This document shows, one piece after another, positions 46,211 to 56,329 of a DNA stretch of 64,000 nt. The notes under the pieces were generated by a model. It was not told the origin of the DNA and ran no database searches. It saw nothing but the letters and a program-made list of their open reading frames with translations. Position numbers and translations under genes: made by a program. How positions within the stretch are numbered: the first letter of the stretch is position 1; every line of letters begins with the position of its first letter. The stretch lies in contig JAOUNS010000012.1 of the NCBI GenBank assembly GCA_029880855.1, forward strand, positions 89,431 to 153,430. Direction: 5' to 3'. This stretch comes from Gammaproteobacteria bacterium. Its GTDB lineage: Bacteria > Pseudomonadota > Gammaproteobacteria > UBA6429 > Thiohalophilaceae.

Positions 46211-46468
46211 TAGTATTTTTTCTGAAATGAAACCAATGCAAGCTGGTTAATTATTAACCATGATAGGGTGCATTCTTGTCAAATCTTGGTACAACAATGT
46301 TATTTTCTCGGTGAATTACCCTTCTTGATGTTGCCGATATGATCGCTGTAGTATCAGCTTCGGCAAAACAATGAAAACACGCTTCATCATTGATACGGAA
46401 ATCTTAAATTGAATCAGCGCCATTGAATTAATAATCTTTTTTCGCTGATCATAAGCAAGGAATGCAAA

Positions 46469-46849
46469 ATGATTAACACGAATGGACTTAACCATGTTCT
46501 TGTTGTTGACGACGACAAGATCATACAAATGTTGCTTATCAATCTTTTATCGGACATGTTTGAAGTCGATGCCGTGTCCTCTGCAAAAGAAGCCTTAACA
46601 GTTTTTAACCCACAACGACATTTTCTGGTGATTACGGATAACTTTATGCCGCAGATCACAGGTATTGAACTGATCCAAAAAATGAACAGTGAAGTCCCCT
46701 GCATCTTGATCAGTTCGGAGGATTTGGAAAAAGAAGCCTATCAAGCGGGAGCGGTCTTTTTCCAACGTAAAACGCATGATATGGTCTCGTTGCTGGATAA
46801 AGCCATTGAGATATGGGACAGCACAGCAAGCCCACCGCCAACCCAATAA
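46469..46849 (+). CDS. Stand-alone receiver domain protein
   Basis: 126 residues, AAGGAATGCAAA before the ATG. CheY-like receiver: acidic pair in VLVVDDDKIIQML, phosphoacceptor Asp in FLVITDNFMPQITGIE, Ser in CILISSED and Lys in VFFQRKTHD. All key residues are kept, unlike the degenerate receiver at 22628. No output domain and no kinase nearby. It is the only plus-strand gene in this toxin-rich stretch. Confidence 0.85.
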   Translation: MINTNGLNHVLVVDDDKIIQMLLINLLSDMFEVDAVSSAKEALTVFNPQRHFLVITDNFMPQITGIELIQKMNSEVPCILISSEDLEKEAYQAGAVFFQRKTHDMVSLLDKAIEIWDSTASPPPTQ

Positions 46850-46971
46850 CTGCAACAGTGGTATGTGAAATGTCGCTACATGCTATCAGTATGACAAAAC
46901 GCATTCTTGTCGATGCGTTGATTTGTCTTATTTTCAGCAATTAATTAGGGATTGTAATGAAAATTATGCAC

Positions 46972-47640
46972 TCAATCATCAAAATCTGTTGTGTATTTTT
47001 TTGTTTCTCTGTCCGCATCTTCCGGAGTTAGCCAGCTATCGGGGCGTATGCCTTCAAATATTAGATTTGCCACTGTTCGGTATAACACTTTACCATCAGG
47101 AAGATCATCAATTGTTATACGTTGTATCCCTTCTACCTCAATAAAATTTGGATAATCGGGCATGTAACTCATTAAAGGTGGTTCTATTTCACCACTAGTT
47201 AATAAGTATTGTAATCTTTCTAGCTCGCCAATAAGTCCTTTCTCATATTTATCTAACTCACGAGATGCATTGTTTAACAAAAAAACCAACGCATCTATAA
47301 TACGCAAGGCATACGGGTAATATTCTAGTTTAAGGAGCAACTTATTTTTTATTGATTTTGCTAAACGATATAAATATACACCAATTTCTTTTTGATAATT
47401 TTCTTCAGAACTTGCCAAGTGGTGTAATAGTTGTTCCGCCAAAACATATCTCAACGTGTGAATATAATCCTGAGTTGGTAACGATAATGAATTAGCTTCA
47501 ACCTGCTCTTTCAACCAGCGGCATTGATAAATCATCCGACCTTCCGGCGTGTCATTCTCTGCTTCAAAAGATTTAAGCAGATTGAGAATAATATCGCAGT
47601 TTTCATTAATATCCTGGTAGATTTCTGATTTCATGCTCAT
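46972..47640 (-). CDS. Immunity candidate of toxin 2
   Basis: 222 residues from the ATG at 47640, which overlaps the toxin stop by one base (TGATG), with AGGAACGCC upstream. Mostly helical, acidic at the C-terminus (EDADRETKKYTTDFDD). No signal peptide or membrane helix, so the paired toxin is expected to act in the cytoplasm. No family recognised. Confidence 0.65.
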   Translation of the reverse strand: MSMKSEIYQDINENCDIILNLLKSFEAENDTPEGRMIYQCRWLKEQVEANSLSLPTQDYIHTLRYVLAEQLLHHLASSEENYQKEIGVYLYRLAKSIKNKLLLKLEYYPYALRIIDALVFLLNNASRELDKYEKGLIGELERLQYLLTSGEIEPPLMSYMPDYPNFIEVEGIQRITIDDLPDGKVLYRTVANLIFEGIRPDSWLTPEDADRETKKYTTDFDD

Positions 47641-48890
47641 CACGGCGTTCCTGTCAGGCGGGTCACTGCACTGGTTTTAGATGGGTCTGGTGTAATTTGT
47701 TTACCCCCACCGGGCATGATTTTCCCCATCATACCGGTCGAATAATCACCTTTCGTGTAGGCAATCTGCTCTCTTGCCACACCCACGGTCGATTCCATCG
47801 CTGTTTGTGGTGCTGTTACCTCGGCGACATCAATCACATCGGCGCGATTCATACACGGCAAGGCGAGGTGATTTTTTACCCCCTCTTTGTCCCATTGTCC
47901 ATTTTTATAATACTTGGATTTTACATCTTGATACCCGGATTCATCCAGCCAGTACATGGAGTCCTGTTTCTTAGCCCCATATTTGTTACTCTGACTATCA
48001 AAGCCATAAATTTTATCTCCTTGCTTAAGTTCCTTGGCAGTGAAGTCATTACCTGAACTTAATACTTGTTCTATTTGTTCTTCATTCCTGCCTTGACGTT
48101 TAAAAACCGATCTTGCGGTAGCGTCTTCTTTCGACAAATTATCCATATCAACTTGCCGGACGGTTTTGAATTTTTCGGGATTAGCTTCTACACCATCCCA
48201 ATTCTGATTATGCAACCCCCCATGCGGCCCCAAATCCACTGACCGGTTCCCCACCTGACTATGCTCAATCTTTTCTTGTTTCTCCGGCCTCGGCCCGCCG
48301 GAGGGCTTGCTGACGATCACCACGACCTTACCGGTAGCCAGATGCTGGCTCAGCACATTTGCCAGTTTATCAGAATCCGGCTTGCCCGACTGTTTGGGCA
48401 GACCGAGTTCCTCCACGATGGTCTGTAATTGTGCTTCGTCTGATCCCAATGACTGAATAAAGGATTTGGCCTCGGCCGGGTTGGTGAAGGTTTTGACCTC
48501 TTCCGGCTCGCTGATGAGCAGCGTACTGGCTGGGGTAAACAGGTATTGTGTCTTCTCTTTGGTTTCGATAGTGCGCCTGGCAGGCGGATGGGTAGTGCGG
48601 TCCGCCTCTGAGATCGGATAAAGTTTAAAACGCCCCTGGATCAACAGTTCGCTCACCTTGTCCAGTACAACATAATCCGATGAGGGATTGACCGGCAGCA
48701 GATCATCCACACCCAGCAGTTGCCGCCACTCTTCCATAGTTACCTGGAAGTCCAGTAGCCTATTTCGGGTTTTCACCGGGTCGAAAAAGTATTCCGCTTC
48801 GATTGCACCACGTACGGGCCGGTCCATGGGGGTGTGAAGCTTGAAGGCCTGTCCGAAACAGTCCCTTATGATGAAATGACGATAGTACAT
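47640..48890 (-). CDS. Polymorphic toxin 2 (same N-terminal module, different tip)
   Basis: 416 residues from the ATG at 48890, chosen because it aligns with the start of toxin 1 (MYYRHFIIRDCFGQAFKL). Residues 1-215 match toxin 1 (LIQGRFKLYPISEADR, YLFTPASTLLIS, hinge SQVGNRSVDLGPH). The tip, residues about 230-416, is different: KQGDKIYGFDSQSNKYGAKK, then MYWLDESGYQ and CMNRADVIDVAEVTAPQTAM. It resembles NAD-handling or ADP-ribosyl-type toxin ends by its aromatic, charge-mixed strands, but I see no decisive motif. The cytosolic immunity candidate agrees with a cytoplasmic target. Confidence 0.7.
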   Translation of the reverse strand: MYYRHFIIRDCFGQAFKLHTPMDRPVRGAIEAEYFFDPVKTRNRLLDFQVTMEEWRQLLGVDDLLPVNPSSDYVVLDKVSELLIQGRFKLYPISEADRTTHPPARRTIETKEKTQYLFTPASTLLISEPEEVKTFTNPAEAKSFIQSLGSDEAQLQTIVEELGLPKQSGKPDSDKLANVLSQHLATGKVVVIVSKPSGGPRPEKQEKIEHSQVGNRSVDLGPHGGLHNQNWDGVEANPEKFKTVRQVDMDNLSKEDATARSVFKRQGRNEEQIEQVLSSGNDFTAKELKQGDKIYGFDSQSNKYGAKKQDSMYWLDESGYQDVKSKYYKNGQWDKEGVKNHLALPCMNRADVIDVAEVTAPQTAMESTVGVAREQIAYTKGDYSTGMMGKIMPGGGKQITPDPSKTSAVTRLTGTP

Positions 48891-49421
48891 TGACAATCAC
48901 ATCCTGATTTAGTTTGTCAGTCCTTTTGCTTACCGTTGTATAAATGTTAGTGCCAGCAAACAGTATAGCAATACACATTCTTTCCGATGCGTTGTCTGTC
49001 ATATCAATAGCGTCAAACAGTCATGCACAATATGATGAACATGCTTGAGCAGCTTTTTTATAGTTATTCTAAATCACCCTGCCCGTGGTATCCGCAACAA
49101 GGGGATTATGAAAATCATAATACATGAAAGCACAGCCCGGCGTGTACCTGTCAGAAACAGGTATAGAGGACATGTTCTAAAGGAGTATTGCCACTATTGA
49201 TAAGGATATATTGTTCATAGTATCATCAATACCATTATGTGGTGGTATTGATGTTACTGAGTTTTGACTAAACTACTCAAAACCGAGCACATGGTGATGA
49301 CGCCGAGGGAGTTGGCAATTTATACCTATTCTAATATCCCCCCTTCAGGCCAACCGCGTTGCGGATTGCTGCGCTGACATTGCCGTGAATCAACCACGCG
49401 ACGAAACGAGTAAGGAAACGA
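48891..49421. other. Intergenic stretch with two inverted repeats
   Basis: Divergent promoter region between toxin 2 and the lipoprotein gene, about 530 bases with no gene. It has a 7-bp inverted repeat (attatga at 49105-49111 with tcataat at 49115-49121) and an 11-bp perfect hairpin (catcaatacca at 49224-49234 with tggtattgatg at 49243-49253). No T-run follows the hairpin, so a regulatory role is as likely as termination. Confidence 0.45.
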
Positions 49422-50447
49422 ATGATGAAATACAGTAATACAACCCGTCATATCAAACACTGGCTAACTTCCCTGGCAGGTCTTTCTCTGCTTTTACTAC
49501 TCACAGCCTGTGGCGGTAGTAGCGGCGGTGGCGCAAGCTACACCATCGGGGGTACGGTTTCCGGTATGAGTGGTTCCGGGCTGGTGATAAAGAACAATGG
49601 TGGCGATAACCTGTCGATTACCGGCAATGGCAGTTTTACCTTTAAAACCAGTGTCGCTAATGGTGGCAGTTATTCGGTTACGGTCTCCAGCCATGCTTCA
49701 GGCCAGACCTGTCGAGTGAAGAGCGGCAGCGGCACCGTCTCCGGAAGCAATGTCACTAATGTTGCAATCAACTGTGGGGTTGACCCGACCGGGTATTACA
49801 CCGGTTCTGTCACCAATGACACCAACGATATCACTGACGCCCAGGTTCTTGTTAACGATACGCGCTTGATGATCGTCAGCGATGCTGAAGTAGTCTTATA
49901 TGATGGAGAAATGACCATTATTGGAAGTGACTACACCGCTACACTCACTGTCTACAAAAACGGACAGAAGATTGGTACAACCTCGGCCAGTGGCAGCATT
50001 GTGAAAGGCTCCCAAATCAATACCACAACGTTAACCGGTTCAGGATATGGTCAAGGCACCTTTGTCGCCACGTATGACACAACCTACAACAGCAGAGCGG
50101 CATCATTAGGGACTATTGGCGGGACACAGTGGGCTGCTGGGCTAAATGAAAGTCTTAGTGATTACAAATTTGATATTGATGCAAATGGCAACCTCACACA
50201 CTTTTCTAATGCGACTAGTCTCGGTTTTCGTTCTTGCCAAATGAACGGGACTATCCTACCCATTGGCACAACACACCTATACGCAGTTAATATCACCATC
50301 AGTAATTGCCATGTGAATAATGCAGATGTGGACGGTAATTTCACCGGACTGGCCGCCACAAAAGACGGTGTTGGCACCGATGACCGACTGGTTTTTACCA
50401 TCTCGGATGGCACATACAGCACGGGTGATGATTTTATCTTGCAATGA
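49422..50447 (+). CDS. Outer-membrane lipoprotein, unknown
   Basis: 341 residues, AAGGAAACGA before the ATG. Lipoprotein signal with LLLLLTAC lipobox and a Gly/Ser linker (GGSSGGGAS). The N-terminal part of the mature protein looks like an Ig-like or Big-type beta-sandwich (YTIGGTVSGMSGSGLVIKNN, SYSVTVSSHASGQTCRVKSG); the C-terminal two thirds is a beta-rich repeat with YTATLTVYKNGQKIGTTSAS. It precedes the exoprotein gene by 156 bases and could share its function at the surface. Confidence 0.65.
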   Translation: MMKYSNTTRHIKHWLTSLAGLSLLLLLTACGGSSGGGASYTIGGTVSGMSGSGLVIKNNGGDNLSITGNGSFTFKTSVANGGSYSVTVSSHASGQTCRVKSGSGTVSGSNVTNVAINCGVDPTGYYTGSVTNDTNDITDAQVLVNDTRLMIVSDAEVVLYDGEMTIIGSDYTATLTVYKNGQKIGTTSASGSIVKGSQINTTTLTGSGYGQGTFVATYDTTYNSRAASLGTIGGTQWAAGLNESLSDYKFDIDANGNLTHFSNATSLGFRSCQMNGTILPIGTTHLYAVNITISNCHVNNADVDGNFTGLAATKDGVGTDDRLVFTISDGTYSTGDDFILQ

Positions 50448-50603
50448 ATAATGCGCCAATATGGGGTAACACAAACCAAAGTTTTAACATTAAATTGGTA
50501 TTCTGAATAAAACGGGGAACTAAAAACAACAACAATAATAAACATAGTTAGCCGCAAAGGAATGAAATAGAGCATCGTAGTGGAGTCAAGGGGGAGGACC
50601 AGG

Positions 50604-53600
50604 ATGATATTATCCAGGAAGGATATAAAAGGCTGTATTTTACCGTGGGCACAGACTGCTGTTCTCACAGTATTGTTTTCCAACCCGGTTTGGATACCCT
50701 ATCTCCATGCTGCGCCTCAAGGCGGCACCGTGGTTGGCGGCTCCGGTAACATCAGCCAGACTGGCAGCACCACCACCATCAACCAGACCAGCCAGAATAT
50801 GGCGATTGACTGGCAAAGCTATAACGTCAATACCAATGAGCGTGTGCAGTACATCCAGCCCAATGCCAGTTCGATATCCCTAAACCGTATCCTGGGAGGC
50901 AGCCCCTCCGAAATCCGGGGTCGCATTGACGCCAACGGTCAGGTGATCCTGGTTAACCCTCATGGGGTCTTCTTTACGGATACCGCCGTGATCAATGTCG
51001 GCGGGATCGTTGCCTCGGCACTGGACATCCAGCCCACTGACTTTATGAATGGAGATTTTATCTTCAACGAAATCCCCGGCACGGAAGGCACAGTCGTCAA
51101 CAGTGGCGTCATTAATGCCTCACTGGGCGGTAATGTCACCCTGCTTGGCAAGCAAGTCCGAAACGATGGCCTGATCAACGCCAAACTGGGCAGTGTCAAT
51201 CTGGTGGCCGGTAAAGAGGCAGTGTTGACCTTTGATAACGAGGGCCTGATCGGGGTTCGGGTAACGAAGGAAATCCTCCAGGACGAGATTGGTATCGACC
51301 CTGCCGTGGTCAATAATGGCCAAATCAACACCGAGGGCGGACGTGTGCTGCTCACTGCCAGCACCAGCCAGGACGTCTTCTCTCAGGCGGTCAATACCAG
51401 CGGACTGGATGAGGCCACCAGTGTCGTAGTCCACCCCGATGGGACCTTCACATTGGGCGGCGGTGCGGATGTGCTCAACATCGGCAGCATCGACGTTTCA
51501 ACCCGTCACCTCGACCCCAATGATCCTAATGTAGGTCGCATCGTCCTGCTTGGCGAGAATGTCACCAGTAGCGGCACCCTGCGGGCCGATGCCACTAACG
51601 GCCATGCCGGGGAGATCGAACTGCACGCCATGGACACCACTCTGCTCACCGGTAACAGCGTCACTTCTGCCCGATCCGAAAACAATGGCACCGGCGGTGT
51701 CGTTAAGGTACTGGGTAACCATGTGGGGTTGTTTGATCAGACCAGCGTGGACGTCTCCGGCGCTAACGGCGGTGGGACGCTGTTGGTTGGTGGTGGATTC
51801 CAGGGTAATAACGCCCGGATTCGCAATGCCAGCCGTACCTATGTCAGTGCAGATAGCCAACTCTATGCTGATGCATTATCACAAGGAGATGGCGGCAACA
51901 TCATCGTCTGGGCCGATGAGGTCACCCGCTTTTATGGCAACCTGTCGGCACGCGGTGGCGAAATTAATGGTGATGGCGGCTTTGCCGAGGTCTCTGGTAA
52001 AATGTATCTCGATTTTCAGGGGCATGTCGATCTGACAGCGATCAATGGCGAGACGGGAACTATCCTGTTTGATCCACTTAACATCTCAATTACTGATTTT
52101 GTGATCACTCCGGATAATGTTGCCGCTAATGATGCCTTTGCAGAGAATGCCACGACGGATGTGACTTTTACCCCTGCTCAAATCAACGCACTGCTTGCCT
52201 CGGCGGATCTGGAATTGCAGGCCAACGCGAATATCGAAATATGGGATACCATTGGAACAGGAACGGAAACCAACACTCTGACCCTGAGAGCTAATGATAC
52301 GATAACTATCAACCCACCCGGTGGTGGGGCTGATTCTGACCCTGGCGCAATTAATCTTGGAAGTGGTGATATTATCCTAATAGCCGGGAGTAATGGATGT
52401 AATACGGCGACACCCACTTGTGCAGGTAGTGGCACACGCAACATTATCCTGAATGGAACGCTTGATACCACCGGATATATTATATTAACAGCAGCGGATG
52501 ACATTGAAATCAACAACGCAATCGGTAGTAAAAAGTCTGTTGGTTCAATTACCCTGCAGGCGGGAGATGATATTGTCATTAATTCGTCAATAACATCTGC
52601 TAATGGGGCCACCTTGACTGGTGATATAAATTTAACAGCAGGTTATACCGATCCGGACAATATTCTGGTTGCATCAAGTGACTCAGTCAACTTGATTGAT
52701 ATATTGCAGCCAATCAATAGCAAAGGCGGAAATATAACGCTCAGCGCAACGACTCAAATCACTATTATTAATTCAATTAATACAACCAACGGAACAAATC
52801 CGGCTGGTGACTTCATCGCCAATACTGCCATTTTTAACAACAATGACAACAACGGTCGAATTATTACTGCATTCAACAGTTCCTCCAACGTAGTGGCTGG
52901 AAACGTTACTATTAACACCACTGGTAATGTCAACCTGGGACCGATTATCACCAACAACACCGGCAGCGGCGGTGTGAGCAGTGGTGGCAACCTGACTGTG
53001 ACAACAACCGGCGGAAATATCACCCAGAGTAACAATCAAAATCGGTTACTCAACATTGCCGGTGATACAAAGTTAACCACCACAGCAGCCAACGACATCA
53101 ACCTGCTCGCCTTCGACAACAGTGGCAACTGGGGTAACCGTTTTGACGGGACGGTCAGTTTCAGCGGGCAGAATGTGATAATCTATGCCGACAGCGGCAT
53201 TGACCTGGGCAACGCCATCACCCCCTCCACAGCCACCGGTACCCTGTTTGTCCGATCCACCGGTAATGCCGGGCCGGATGGCGATATCACCCAAAGCGGT
53301 ATCCTGGACGTGACCGGTGTGGCCACCTTCACCGCTATTGGGAATGATATCCGCCTCGACAATATCGGTAACGCCTTTTCCACCGTCGAATTCGACGATA
53401 CACAAAATCTGACCCTTGCTGACAAAGACGGCATCATCCTCGCTCCGCTAACCAATGCAACCATCACTGGTAACATCAGCGTCACCGTCAATGGGACCGG
53501 GACCATTACCCAAACCGGCGAGCTGGTCGTCGGCGGTGACACCACCCTCTCCGCCGGGGGTGATATCACCTTGACCGACGTGAAGAATGACTTTAACAAC

Positions 53601-55922
53601 GTCAACATCACCACGGCCAACAACGTCAACCTGACCGATAGCGTTAATGGCATCGGCCTGCAAGGGGATATCACCACCAACTTGATAGTAACGGCGACAG
53701 ACGGTGACCCCGCTGGGAATGTCATTACCAATACCGGTGCCCTCACCGTAGGCGGAACCACCACGATAACCGTTAAAGGTGGGGAATCCATTGACCTCAG
53801 CCACACTGGCAATGACTTTACCGGGGACGTCTCCTTTTACTCAGGCGGTACGATTAACAATATCAATCTGTATGACAACAGCGCCTTTACACTGCAAAAC
53901 AACATCACCGTGAATGGCAACCTGACCCTGCGCGGCGACAGCCTGGTATTGGGTAATACGGTCGTGGGAGGTGATCTGGTTGCCACTTCGAGCACAACCG
54001 GTTCGATATCACAGTCATTCCTGAATAAAGTGGATGTCACCGGGACAACGACACTGACAGCAGGCAGTGGCGGGATCGATATGTTGGGCAGCAATAATTT
54101 TAATCAGCCCGTATCAATTACGACCTCATCAGGTGGAAATGTATCACTGCTTGATACGAATAGTTTTACCTTCGGTGCTTCAAATATTAGTGGTAATCTG
54201 GACCTGTATCTCGGAGGAAACCTTGATCAGGTTAACAATGCCGGTCCCGATGGTGTCACGGTCAATGGCACGGCCAACATTACTCTCCCCGCAGGCAGCA
54301 CTGTCACACTGAACAATCCCGATAACCAATTCTCGACCGTAAAGATCGGCGCACCGGGAAACGGAAAATTACTGGATGTCACCCTCTTCAATGACACGAG
54401 CATCGTTATCCAGGGCCTGAACATCACCGGCGATCTGACGCTGGATGTCTCCAATGCCAACATCACCGATTCAGTGAATATCATTGTTGCCGGTACCACC
54501 ACCCTTGGCTCGGGTACAGGCAGCATCACGCTGGACAATGACAATGACTTTAATGATCTGCTTGTGACCAGTGGCAATGTCTCGGTCACTGATATTAACT
54601 CAATCAATCTCACAGGCAGCAGTAATGCCAATAGCCTGTCATTGAGTGTTGTCGATAGCATCAATGAATTTGGCTCTCATAATATCAACACCCTCTCCAT
54701 GGTTGCAGGCAGTAATGCCACGGTTAACCTGACGGGCAATGTTGATCTCGGCACTTCCAGTATCGGCGGTAACCTGACCATTAACAGTGTCGGCGACATA
54801 ACCAATACCGCAGGCGGTCTGAATGTCACTGGCACAGCGACATTCAACGCGGCAGAGAACGGTGATGTTATCCTGGACCATGCCAATAATGCATTCAATG
54901 GTGAACTGGCCTTCTCGAATGATCTGGATCGCATTCAGATCAATAACACCACTGCAACCCAATTAACAAGCATCACCAATACCAACGACCTGATCATCAC
55001 CTCCACTGGCGACATCACCAGCACAGGCCCCGTCACGGTCAACAATACCACTACACTCAATAGCGGCACCAGCAACATCACCCTGACCAATCCGGCGAAT
55101 GACTTTAATGAGTTAAATATTACGACTGCCAATATTGCCCGGCTACATGACAGCAATGACATCGCCCTTGGCACCATCAACGCCAATCAGTTTTACCTCA
55201 CAACAGGTGGTGCGATCACAGATAACAATGGGTCCAACACCAACATCAATGCCAATCTCATTAATCTCAATGCACAAACCGGCATGGATATTGACACCCA
55301 GGTTAATGAAATCATAGCCGTCAGCAACGGTAGAGATATTAATATTGCCAACTCCGGCGCAGTACTCATCACCCGATTGAAAAACAATGGCAATATCACT
55401 TTAAACAACGATGCCGATGTGACCATTGATCAGATTGATGCGGGATATAATACCGGCACCCTGAGACTGAATGTTACCGATGATGGTTCGGTTTTTGGTG
55501 TGGCACGTGATCACAAATCCCAACCGGATATTACGGCATACAATGCCATCATCACTGTTGCCGATACCTTTGGTGAAAACCGCCCGATCAGTGTTGATGT
55601 GAATAAAGAGTTCCTCCTGTTTGCCCGTGTCAGTAACGTCTATTACTGGGGTGATGGCCCTGACACGATCACTGATAATTCTGACATCCAACTGCATGTC
55701 ATCAATGCCTTGATTGGCTTGGGCGGACAGTTGATAGAAGTGGAAACTCTGGCTGAACTGGACCCGGCGATCTTTACCGAAGTCCGCAATTACTACCACG
55801 ATGAAGTGGCCATCAATTTGCCCAGCAGCCAGCGGTTTACGGAGAAAGATGATGAGGAAGACGAGAGACGGATGATCCGGGCACAGCAGGTTGAACCGAA
55901 AAAACAAACGTCAAAACCCTAA
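50604..55922 (+). CDS. Haemagglutinin-like exoprotein (TpsA-type)
   Basis: 1772 residues from the ATG at 50604, with GGGAGGACCAGG upstream; a GTG at 50580 is in frame but less likely. A signal peptide ends near IPYLHA. Residues about 30-150 are the two-partner-secretion domain (GGTVVGGSGNISQTGSTTTI, then ASSISLNRILGGSPSEIRGR, with the NPHG motif in VILVNPHGVFF). The rest is a long repetitive beta-helix (many GDITLT/NITTANNV-like turns). The C-terminus is charged with no toxin domain. No TpsB transporter is in the window. Probable role: adhesin or biofilm matrix. Confidence 0.88.
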   Translation: MILSRKDIKGCILPWAQTAVLTVLFSNPVWIPYLHAAPQGGTVVGGSGNISQTGSTTTINQTSQNMAIDWQSYNVNTNERVQYIQPNASSISLNRILGGSPSEIRGRIDANGQVILVNPHGVFFTDTAVINVGGIVASALDIQPTDFMNGDFIFNEIPGTEGTVVNSGVINASLGGNVTLLGKQVRNDGLINAKLGSVNLVAGKEAVLTFDNEGLIGVRVTKEILQDEIGIDPAVVNNGQINTEGGRVLLTASTSQDVFSQAVNTSGLDEATSVVVHPDGTFTLGGGADVLNIGSIDVSTRHLDPNDPNVGRIVLLGENVTSSGTLRADATNGHAGEIELHAMDTTLLTGNSVTSARSENNGTGGVVKVLGNHVGLFDQTSVDVSGANGGGTLLVGGGFQGNNARIRNASRTYVSADSQLYADALSQGDGGNIIVWADEVTRFYGNLSARGGEINGDGGFAEVSGKMYLDFQGHVDLTAINGETGTILFDPLNISITDFVITPDNVAANDAFAENATTDVTFTPAQINALLASADLELQANANIEIWDTIGTGTETNTLTLRANDTITINPPGGGADSDPGAINLGSGDIILIAGSNGCNTATPTCAGSGTRNIILNGTLDTTGYIILTAADDIEINNAIGSKKSVGSITLQAGDDIVINSSITSANGATLTGDINLTAGYTDPDNILVASSDSVNLIDILQPINSKGGNITLSATTQITIINSINTTNGTNPAGDFIANTAIFNNNDNNGRIITAFNSSSNVVAGNVTINTTGNVNLGPIITNNTGSGGVSSGGNLTVTTTGGNITQSNNQNRLLNIAGDTKLTTTAANDINLLAFDNSGNWGNRFDGTVSFSGQNVIIYADSGIDLGNAITPSTATGTLFVRSTGNAGPDGDITQSGILDVTGVATFTAIGNDIRLDNIGNAFSTVEFDDTQNLTLADKDGIILAPLTNATITGNISVTVNGTGTITQTGELVVGGDTTLSAGGDITLTDVKNDFNNVNITTANNVNLTDSVNGIGLQGDITTNLIVTATDGDPAGNVITNTGALTVGGTTTITVKGGESIDLSHTGNDFTGDVSFYSGGTINNINLYDNSAFTLQNNITVNGNLTLRGDSLVLGNTVVGGDLVATSSTTGSISQSFLNKVDVTGTTTLTAGSGGIDMLGSNNFNQPVSITTSSGGNVSLLDTNSFTFGASNISGNLDLYLGGNLDQVNNAGPDGVTVNGTANITLPAGSTVTLNNPDNQFSTVKIGAPGNGKLLDVTLFNDTSIVIQGLNITGDLTLDVSNANITDSVNIIVAGTTTLGSGTGSITLDNDNDFNDLLVTSGNVSVTDINSINLTGSSNANSLSLSVVDSINEFGSHNINTLSMVAGSNATVNLTGNVDLGTSSIGGNLTINSVGDITNTAGGLNVTGTATFNAAENGDVILDHANNAFNGELAFSNDLDRIQINNTTATQLTSITNTNDLIITSTGDITSTGPVTVNNTTTLNSGTSNITLTNPANDFNELNITTANIARLHDSNDIALGTINANQFYLTTGGAITDNNGSNTNINANLINLNAQTGMDIDTQVNEIIAVSNGRDINIANSGAVLITRLKNNGNITLNNDADVTIDQIDAGYNTGTLRLNVTDDGSVFGVARDHKSQPDITAYNAIITVADTFGENRPISVDVNKEFLLFARVSNVYYWGDGPDTITDNSDIQLHVINALIGLGGQLIEVETLAELDPAIFTEVRNYYHDEVAINLPSSQRFTEKDDEEDERRMIRAQQVEPKKQTSKP

Positions 55923-56050
55923 GTGATCGTCGCGATATGACAGGTTTTTTTCATTCATTTTTTACTGGCGCAGTAATCAATGATTCTGCTAATTTGCGAC
56001 TGATACAAAATGATGTTGAGTGTTATAAATTTATAACACCGAAGCACGCC

Positions 56051-56327
56051 GATTGTCAGTGTTGACACTGACAACAAACGTGGCCGGTGATCGTCGGGGG
56101 TCCCGGCGTGTTGTCTGTGACAACAAACTCGGTCAGGCATCATCAAGGGGGGTACCACCGTGTTGTCAGTGACAACAAATGTGGCCGGTGATCGTCGGGG
56201 GGTACCCGCGTGTTGTCAGTGACAACAAACTCGGACAGGTATCATCAAAGGGGTACCCGCGTGTTGTCAGTGACAACACACGTAGTCAGGGAGCGTTAGG
56301 GGTCCCGGCGTGCTGACATTGACAGCA
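56051..56327. repeat. Array of palindromic repeats, ~50-bp spacing
   Basis: Six units each carry a palindrome built on TGTTGTC-AGT-GACAACA, at about 56053, 56109, 56161, 56211, 56262 and 56311; the last is degenerate. Centre-to-centre spacing is 49-58 bases. The spacers alternate between a gtggccggtgatcgtcgg type and a ctcgg-caggtatcatcaa type and end in ggtacccgcg-like runs, so the true period is about 101 bases. It sits between the exoprotein gene and the integrase gene. Confidence 0.85.
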
Positions 56328-56329
56328 CC

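Noticed and set aside
49224..49253. Rho-independent terminator
   Set aside because: The hairpin is perfect but no T-run follows on either strand, so I list it as an inverted repeat.
51120..55907. Many long minus-strand frames inside the exoprotein gene
   Set aside because: They are shadows caused by the repetitive Asn/Thr/Gly codon pattern of the beta-helix; none has a ribosome site.
56051..56327. CRISPR array
   Set aside because: Repeats are palindromic, only 17 bases, and spacers are related to each other in two alternating types; no cas genes are present.
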